A stretch of DNA of 64,000 nucleotides from an uncultured Eubacteriales bacterium. GTDB lineage: Bacteria > Bacillota > Clostridia > Oscillospirales > Oscillospiraceae. Under the pieces are notes generated by a model. The model worked only from the letters and a program-made list of their open reading frames with translations, did no database searches and was not told the DNA's origin. The translations under genes and the position numbers were made by a program. Below, one piece after another: positions 59,129 through 64,000 of the stretch. The stretch covers positions 62,001 through 126,000 of the forward strand of contig CAUGSS010000001.1 of NCBI GenBank assembly GCA_959602365.1. Direction: 5' to 3'. Position 1 is the first letter of the stretch; each line of letters starts with the position of its first letter.

Positions 59129-60754
59129 TTACTGGGCCAGGGTCCACTCCTCAATGTGATTCAGGCATCCATACATGCTGGGGGCGGCGTTCTGAAGCCG
59201 GTTGCTCACCGCGCCCAGAGGGCTGTTGACATACAGGTCAATCAGCGGCACATTCTGCTGGACATAGCTGTCAATGGCATACAGGGCGTCGGCATAGGTG
59301 TCGGAGTCGTTGGTGGACCACAGGGTGTTCAGGTTTTCCTCCACCTCAGGGGACAGGGCATGGCACCAGGAGCCCAGCACATACTGGATGTCCCAGGAGG
59401 GATCCACCGGAGGATAGGTGTACTGGACGGCGATCATGGCAGCGTCCTCGGTGCCGGCCAGAGTCATCAGGGTGTCCAGATCCACACTGCGGATCTCCAC
59501 CTGGATGCCCACGGCCTGCCAGGCCTGCTGGGCCAGCTGGATGGCGTAGCTCAGCTGGGTCTCGCCGCTGTTGGCGTAGAGGGTGTAGGTGGTGTTGGGG
59601 TCCCAGCCCTCCGCCTCGGCGGCGGCCACCAGCTCCGCAGCCCGGTCCGTGTCCGTGGCGGCGGGGGTCAGATCCCGCCAGTAGGGGCCGTCGGGCACGG
59701 CAAAGCCGTCGGCCAGATCGCCTTCGCCGCCCAGCAGCCCGTCAATGATCTGGGTGCGGTCCAGCGCATAGAGCATGGCCTGGCGGATATTGGCGTTGTC
59801 CACGATCTCGGTGTTGATGAACACGCTCTCCACAGAGTAGGCGTCGCCGTAGACGCTGGTCACATTCTCCAGGGCCTGGACGCTCTCATAGTCCTCCTGG
59901 TCAATGGTGCCCAGCAGGGGGGGGACGATGTCGATCTCACCGGACTGGAGGCCGGCGTACAGGTTGGCACCGTCCACCACCCGGATGTTGGCGTGGGGGA
60001 TGTTGACCGTTCCCCGCCAGAAGTTGGGGTTGGCGTCATAAGTGACATAGTGCTCGCTGTCAAAGCTGGTGGCCATATAGGGGCCGTCCACCACGTCGGG
60101 ATGGGTGAACCAGTCATAGGCGGCGAACTCCTCCTCGGGTACCTCGGAGAGGATGTGCTCGGGGAGCACAAAGATGTACTGGGCATAGCCGTTGAGGAAG
60201 CTGGTCATGTTCATCTCATATTTGAACGTGAACTCCACGGTCTTTTCATCCACAATGGTGACCCCCTCCACGCTCTCGGCGCCCTCAGAGACATATCCGG
60301 TCTCGTCGTCGGTGCCCACCAGGGCGTAGAGCATCATGGCCGGATTGGCGATGACCGGAGAGGCCAGCCGCAGCATGGTAAAGGCCAGGTCCTGGCTGGT
60401 CACCGGCTCGCCGTCGCTCCAGGCGGCGTCCTCATTGATGTGAATGGTGTAGTGGATGTTGTCCTCGGTGGTGATGCTGTCGGCCAGGATGTACTCAAAC
60501 TCTGCGTTCTCATCCAGGGCGACCAGGGGCAGGAAGGACATGGAAATCGCATACATGCTGCTCCAGGAGGCGTCCACCAGCGTGGGGTTCAGTGAGCTGA
60601 TACTGGAAGTGCAGCCGATGTTTACCACATCGTCGCTGGAGTTGGTGCCGGAGGCGCCGGACTGGGTCTCACCGGAGGAGCCGCAGGCGGCCAAGGAGAG
60701 GATCATAGCCAGGGCGAGGAGTGTGGCAAAAATGCGGTGCAGGTGTTTTTTCAT
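59129..60754 (-). CDS. Peptide/nickel-type extracellular solute-binding lipoprotein
   Basis: 541 residues from the ATG at 60754 (MKKHLHRIFATLLALAMILSLAACGS). A signal peptide with lipobox LAAC, then a family-5 binding domain: SSISSLNPTLVDASWSSMYAIS, HYTIHINEDAAWSDGEPVTSQDLAF, and NANIRQAMLYALDRTQIIDGLLGG. It is the first gene of an operon with two ATPases and two permeases and delivers peptides, nickel chelates or similar ligands. A consensus TATAAT about 60 bp upstream, without a clear -35, may be its promoter. Confidence 0.93.
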   Translation of the reverse strand: MKKHLHRIFATLLALAMILSLAACGSSGETQSGASGTNSSDDVVNIGCTSSISSLNPTLVDASWSSMYAISMSFLPLVALDENAEFEYILADSITTEDNIHYTIHINEDAAWSDGEPVTSQDLAFTMLRLASPVIANPAMMLYALVGTDDETGYVSEGAESVEGVTIVDEKTVEFTFKYEMNMTSFLNGYAQYIFVLPEHILSEVPEEEFAAYDWFTHPDVVDGPYMATSFDSEHYVTYDANPNFWRGTVNIPHANIRVVDGANLYAGLQSGEIDIVPPLLGTIDQEDYESVQALENVTSVYGDAYSVESVFINTEIVDNANIRQAMLYALDRTQIIDGLLGGEGDLADGFAVPDGPYWRDLTPAATDTDRAAELVAAAEAEGWDPNTTYTLYANSGETQLSYAIQLAQQAWQAVGIQVEIRSVDLDTLMTLAGTEDAAMIAVQYTYPPVDPSWDIQYVLGSWCHALSPEVEENLNTLWSTNDSDTYADALYAIDSYVQQNVPLIDLYVNSPLGAVSNRLQNAAPSMYGCLNHIEEWTLAQ

Positions 60755-60944
60755 CAATTCTCGATCTCCCTTCAGGTAGAGGAATTTCCCTGTGCCCAGA
60801 TGGATACAGGCAATATGATTTATTATAATTTAAAGAAAAAGAAATTACCAGAGGTTTTCATCAGAATTTCACATCAATTTGAAGGGCGGCCGGTGCCTTT
60901 TGTTGTGGGAACTGTGATTTTGGCCCCGGAGACAGCCCCGGGCA

Positions 60945-60982
60945 GAAAAAAGCGCGCGGCGAGGCTCTGCCTCGGCCGCGCG
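60945..60982 (-). terminator. Terminator after the thioesterase gene
   Basis: Minus strand: GCGCGGCCGAGGC pairs with GCCTCG-CCGCGC around AGA, followed by GCTTTTTT. Confidence 0.88.
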
Positions 60983-60986
60983 GGGG

Positions 60987-61373
60987 TCATCCTTTTTTCG
61001 CGTTCGCTTTGGACTGGAACTTTTCGTTTTCCACCAGGAAGCGCTCGTGAGTGCCCTGGCCCACCAGGCCGGTCTCGTCAAAGACCTGGGCGGAAAAGAC
61101 CAGCCTGCGCCGGTCCACCTCCACCAGCTCGGTCTCGGCGGTGACGGTCATGCCCACCGGGGTGGCAGACAGGTGCTGGACGTTGAGGGCGGTGCCCACG
61201 CTGCCCCAGCCCGGCTCCAGTTCCGAGGCGACGCTGGTGTAGGCCGCCTGCTCGATCAGGGCGATCATGGCGGGGGTGGCGAACACATCCAGGGTGCCGC
61301 TGCCCATGGTTTTGGCGGTGTTGGCCTCAGAGACGGTGACGCTCTTCCGGCCCTTGATTCCGGGTTGTAACAT
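60987..61373 (-). CDS. FlK-like thioesterase (hot-dog fold)
   Basis: 128 residues. The hot-dog helix carries ATPAMIALIEQAAY with a candidate catalytic Glu, and VQHLSATPVGMTVTAETELVEVD carries the catalytic-type His. The pattern is that of fluoroacetyl-CoA thioesterase-like proteins, which hydrolyse short acyl-CoA esters; most members have unknown substrates. It is the last gene of the birA-MBL-thioesterase run. Confidence 0.85.
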   Translation of the reverse strand: MLQPGIKGRKSVTVSEANTAKTMGSGTLDVFATPAMIALIEQAAYTSVASELEPGWGSVGTALNVQHLSATPVGMTVTAETELVEVDRRRLVFSAQVFDETGLVGQGTHERFLVENEKFQSKANAKKG

Positions 61374-61442
61374 GCTTTTGACCTCCGTGAAATTGGGATA
61401 ATCGTGAATGGATGCCCTGCCTCCGGCACCGCCGGGGCGGGT

Positions 61443-62189
61443 TCAGGCCTCTCCGGGCCGGGAGACCGGCCCCAGCTCCTGCACTGCCACCGCGTACTCC
61501 CCCTTGGCGTAGCAGGCGAAACGGACCAGGGCAAACCCCATGTCCAGATCCATGGGAACCAGCCTGCGGGTGTCCCCGGCCAGTGCCTGGCCGGCGCAGT
61601 CCAGCAGGGCCTCCAGGGCCGGACGGGGGTGCAGCGGCCAGCGCTGGTGGGAGGGGTATACCGTGTCATAGGCGTCCTCCAGGCCTTTCAGCCGTTCCAG
61701 GCTGGAGCGGTAGTGGGGGATAGAGGCGTTGGGGCCAAAGAGAAAGACGGGCTGGGTCATCACCGTGTCTCCGGAGAAGAGCAGCCGGCTGCGCCGGTCC
61801 AGCAGCGCCACCGACCCGGCGGTGTGGCCGGGCACATGGAGCACCTCCAGCGTCCGCCCGCCCAGCTCCAGGCGCATTCCGTCCTCCAGGGGGTGAAGCA
61901 GCAGCGTGTCCCCCCGGTCCCGGCGGTAGCTCTCCCACTCCGCAGGGTGGATCCAGGCCTCGGCCCATTCCCCGTCCCCGCCGGTGTGGTCTCCGTGGGT
62001 GTGGGTGTGGGCCAGCTCCACCGGCAGGCCGCACAGCCCCTCGCACAAAGCCCGCAGGCCCTCAAAGGCCCCGAAGCCTGTGTCCAACAGCACCGCCCGG
62101 TCTGTCCCGGCGATGAGATACAGGTTGATCCCCTGGTCCCACAGCACCCATAGGCCGGGGGAGGGGTGGTCGATTCGCGGCTTACCCAT
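61443..62189 (-). CDS. Metallo-beta-lactamase-fold hydrolase
   Basis: 248 residues. The metal motif is HTHTHGDHTGG (near 61-71), with VLLDTGFG before, HVPGHTAGSVALLD after and LLFSGDTVM for the bridging Asp. The fold matches glyoxalase II/beta-lactamase relatives of unknown substrate. It lies 32 bp after birA in the same direction. Confidence 0.88.
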   Translation of the reverse strand: MGKPRIDHPSPGLWVLWDQGINLYLIAGTDRAVLLDTGFGAFEGLRALCEGLCGLPVELAHTHTHGDHTGGDGEWAEAWIHPAEWESYRRDRGDTLLLHPLEDGMRLELGGRTLEVLHVPGHTAGSVALLDRRSRLLFSGDTVMTQPVFLFGPNASIPHYRSSLERLKGLEDAYDTVYPSHQRWPLHPRPALEALLDCAGQALAGDTRRLVPMDLDMGFALVRFACYAKGEYAVAVQELGPVSRPGEA

Positions 62190-62221
62190 CGGTGATTCCT
62201 CCTTTGCCTGTCCGGGCCGGC

Positions 62222-63211
62222 TCAGACGTAGCCCTCCAGCCCCCGGACCGAGACCTCACCGGAGATCACGGTCTCTCTGGTGCCATCCTCATAGCGCACC
62301 ACCAGGCCGAATTGGTCGTCCACATCCTCCGCGAAGGCAGTTCTCTCCAGGCCGTCCCGGATGAGCCGGACCTGGCGTCCCAGGGTGGCGCAGTCGGCCC
62401 GGTATTGGGCTGCGTTCCGGATGCCCGCCTTCCAGCCGGCGTACATGGCGTCCACGGCGTTGATGATCTCCGCCGCCAACCGGCCCCGGTCGATGGGGTG
62501 TCCGGCGGCCATGGCCACACTGCCCGCCAGGTCCCGCAGCTCTTCGGGGAAGTCGTCCAGGGCCTGGTTGACGTTGACCCCGATGCCCAGCACAATATAT
62601 TGCAGCGCCCCGGTCTCTCCCTCCACACTCATCTCGGTGAGAATGCCGCAGATTTTGCGGCGGGCGAGCAGTATGTCGTTGGTCCACTTGATCTGGGGCC
62701 GCAGTCCGCAGGCGGCCTCCACCGCGTCGCACATGGCCACCGCCGAGCAGGCGGTCAGATTGACCGCCTGTTCCGGGGCGGTCTGAGGCCGCAGCAGAAA
62801 GGAGAGGTAGATGCCGGTGTCCGGCGGGGACTGGAAGGAGCGGCCCAGCCGGCCCCGGCCGGCGGTCTGCTGGTCGGCCACCGCCACGGTGCCCTCGGCG
62901 GCCCCCTCCAGGGCCATGCGCTTGAGCAGGTTGTTGGTGGAGTCCACCTGGTCCAGGCAGATCAGGCTGCCCCCCAGCGTCCGGGCGCGCAGCCAGGGGC
63001 GGATGGTGCCCTCGCTGAGCCGGTCCGGCCCTTCGGTCAGCCGGTAGCCCCGGTTGGTGGCGGACTGGATCATATAGCCCTCCCGCCGCAGCGCGGCCAC
63101 AGCTTTGCTCACTGCGGCGCGGGAGATGCCAAGCCTCCGGCTGATCTCCTCGCCGGAAGAGTATTGCCCTGTGTGCTGCATTAAGATGGAGAGGATCTGT
63201 TCCTTGCTCAT
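62222..63211 (-). CDS. birA: Biotin protein ligase with N-terminal HTH (BirA)
   Basis: 329 residues from the ATG at 63211. A winged helix (residues 1-60; SGEEISRRLGISRAAVSKAVAALRREGY) is followed by the ligase domain with ADQQTAGRGRLGRSFQSP, IKWTNDILLARRKICGILTEM and LGIGVNVNQ. It attaches biotin to carboxylases and with the HTH can repress biotin genes. No biotin synthesis or transport gene is in the window. Confidence 0.94.
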   Translation of the reverse strand: MSKEQILSILMQHTGQYSSGEEISRRLGISRAAVSKAVAALRREGYMIQSATNRGYRLTEGPDRLSEGTIRPWLRARTLGGSLICLDQVDSTNNLLKRMALEGAAEGTVAVADQQTAGRGRLGRSFQSPPDTGIYLSFLLRPQTAPEQAVNLTACSAVAMCDAVEAACGLRPQIKWTNDILLARRKICGILTEMSVEGETGALQYIVLGIGVNVNQALDDFPEELRDLAGSVAMAAGHPIDRGRLAAEIINAVDAMYAGWKAGIRNAAQYRADCATLGRQVRLIRDGLERTAFAEDVDDQFGLVVRYEDGTRETVISGEVSVRGLEGYV

Positions 63212-63243
63212 GCCGCGGCCCTCCGTTCCTGTCATTCCAATTT

Positions 63244-63318
63244 AGTGTAGCATATCCGGGGCGGATGCGCAAATCATTTGCCAAATGGATTGCAATTTGG
63301 CGCATACTGTGATAGGAT
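63244..63318. promoter_or_regulatory. Divergent promoters of birA and queT with an inverted repeat between them
   Basis: Minus strand for birA: TTGCGC (63267-63272), 17 bp, TACACT (63244-63249). Plus strand for queT: TTGCAA (63290-63295), 17 bp, TAGGAT (63313-63318). The -35 regions are flanked by GCCAAAT/ATTTGGC, extended by ATGCGC...CGCAT, so one factor could act on both. Confidence 0.65.
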
Positions 63319-63435
63319 ACCCGCTGACCGGTTCTCCACACCCGGTCCAACCGGCGCGGAATGTCCAGCTCCTTCCCCGCCGCTGTGCGGTCTCTGTTTC
63401 GCCGTACTCTAAATATAAAATGGAGGTATCCTGCA
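63319..63435 (+). promoter_or_regulatory. queT leader, possible riboswitch
   Basis: About 110 nt of untranslated RNA between the queT promoter and its ribosome site. It contains inverted pairs such as ACCGG/CCGGT and GCCG/CGGC. Many queT genes are under preQ1 riboswitches, but I could not match a class by eye. Confidence 0.3.
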
Positions 63436-63957
63436 ATGAGAAACAACCTGACCCGCCGGCTGTGTACCGGCGGCGTAATCGCGGCGCTCTACGCCGTGCT
63501 CACCCTGGCCCTGCCCATGTTGTCCTACGGTCCGGTCCAGATCCGCTTTTCCGAGGCCCTGACCGTGCTGCCCTTCTTCCTGCCCGAGGCCATCCCCGGC
63601 CTGGCGGTGGGCTGTTTTGTGGCCAATCTGCTGGGCTCCCCCTATGCCCTGGACTGGGTGGTGGGCACCCTGGCCACCCTGCTGGCCGCCCTCTGGACGT
63701 CCAAGCTTCGGCATAAATGGCTGGCGCCCATGCCGCCGGTGATCTGCAATATGGTCATTGTCGGGGCGGAGATCGCCTGGTTTGAGGGGGGCTTCACCGC
63801 CGCCTTCTTCCCAGCATGGGCCTACAATGCGGCCACTGTCGGCCTGGGGGAACTGCTGGCCTGCTATATCTTGGGGATGCTGTTGGTCAATCTGCTGCCC
63901 AAAATCCCCTACTTCCGCCAGATGATGCCGGAACAGCGCCTGTCCCGGCTGGCCTGA
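63436..63957 (+). CDS. queT: QueT-family transporter for queuosine precursors
   Basis: 173 residues from the ATG at 63436 behind GGAGGTATC. Five to six helices are present, and the ECF-type S-component layout shows VQIRFSEALTVLPFFLPEAIPGLAVGCFVANLLG near 34-67, typical of QueT. It likely imports preQ1 or preQ0 with shared ECF energising proteins. The 3' flank to the window end holds no gene. Confidence 0.9.
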   Translation: MRNNLTRRLCTGGVIAALYAVLTLALPMLSYGPVQIRFSEALTVLPFFLPEAIPGLAVGCFVANLLGSPYALDWVVGTLATLLAALWTSKLRHKWLAPMPPVICNMVIVGAEIAWFEGGFTAAFFPAWAYNAATVGLGELLACYILGMLLVNLLPKIPYFRQMMPEQRLSRLA

Positions 63958-64000
63958 CTGGGATCCGCGGCGGTCTGCCGTTTTGGAGCCGTCAAAAAGC

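Noticed and set aside
58025..60595. 856-codon plus-strand frame
   Set aside because: Antisense to the DppD-like ATPase and the binding lipoprotein, spanning two real genes and their gap.

Overview
The window reads as chromosome from a high-GC, anaerobic, Gram-positive gut bacterium of the class Clostridia, most likely Oscillospiraceae (Flavonifractor/Lawsonibacter/Intestinimonas-like). The genus is my inference from base composition and gene content, not a database match. Supporting signs are lipoprotein signal peptides with LxxC lipoboxes, purine-rich Shine-Dalgarno sites, a ferredoxin-dependent 2-oxoacid oxidoreductase, superoxide reductase with rubredoxin, a T-box leader, and GTG/TTG starts. 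I saw no rRNA, tRNA, transposase, integrase or phage structural gene.

Layout. 1-1.99 kb: end of a sugar ABC transporter (permease, binding lipoprotein). 2.1-3.0 kb: a stand-alone CbiT-like protein. 3.48-13.2 kb: a complete type I-C CRISPR-Cas locus on the minus strand (cas3 | cas5c-cas8c-cas7-cas4-cas1-cas2, leader, 27 repeats), with separate promoters for cas3 and for the cas5c operon. 13.5-16.8 kb: a four-subunit 2-oxoacid:ferredoxin oxidoreductase operon (gamma-delta-alpha-beta) behind a T-box leader whose specifier I read as AUC (Ile). 17.0-19.9 kb: proline biosynthesis proC-proB-proA. 20.0-23.5 kb: an orphan molybdopterin oxidoreductase overlapping an exported protein gene. 23.5-25.7 kb: a DUF212/PAP2-like membrane protein, an unknown protein and an aldose epimerase-like protein. 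25.7-28.9 kb: an 857-residue fusion of a Tet(M)-like ribosome-protection GTPase to a Rae1/YacP-like NYN endonuclease, preceded by a structured leader or ncRNA with its own promoter and tandem terminators.

29-38.1 kb is housekeeping: DUF1648-like membrane protein and TrmO, CorC-type transporter, DtxR-family regulator, HAD phosphatase, methyltransferase, PdxY, YgiQ radical SAM, a 32-residue membrane peptide, cupin and an MBL-fold hydrolase. 38.2-48.9 kb: a CarD-like regulator preceded by a cluster of DnaA-box-like motifs, then a full phosphate cluster (phoB-phoR-HD protein, pstS-pstC-pstA-pstB-phoU, Na/Pi cotransporter). Three promoters in this cluster share one Pho-box architecture with the same distance to the -10. 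49.0-51.3 kb: superoxide reductase plus rubredoxin, and an iron alcohol dehydrogenase with a Rex-like operator on its promoter. 51.4-54.6 kb: dus-lysR and cidA/lrgB. 54.6-60.8 kb: an SMR (Gdx/SugE-like) exporter with a terminator-containing leader, and a complete oligopeptide/nickel-type ABC operon. 61.0-64.0 kb: thioesterase, MBL hydrolase and birA on the minus strand, divergent from queT.

The strongest novelty candidates are the GTPase-NYN fusion with its leader, the isoleucine-type T-box in front of the oxidoreductase operon, the matched Pho boxes, and a pair of CRISPR spacers that resemble each other along their whole length.
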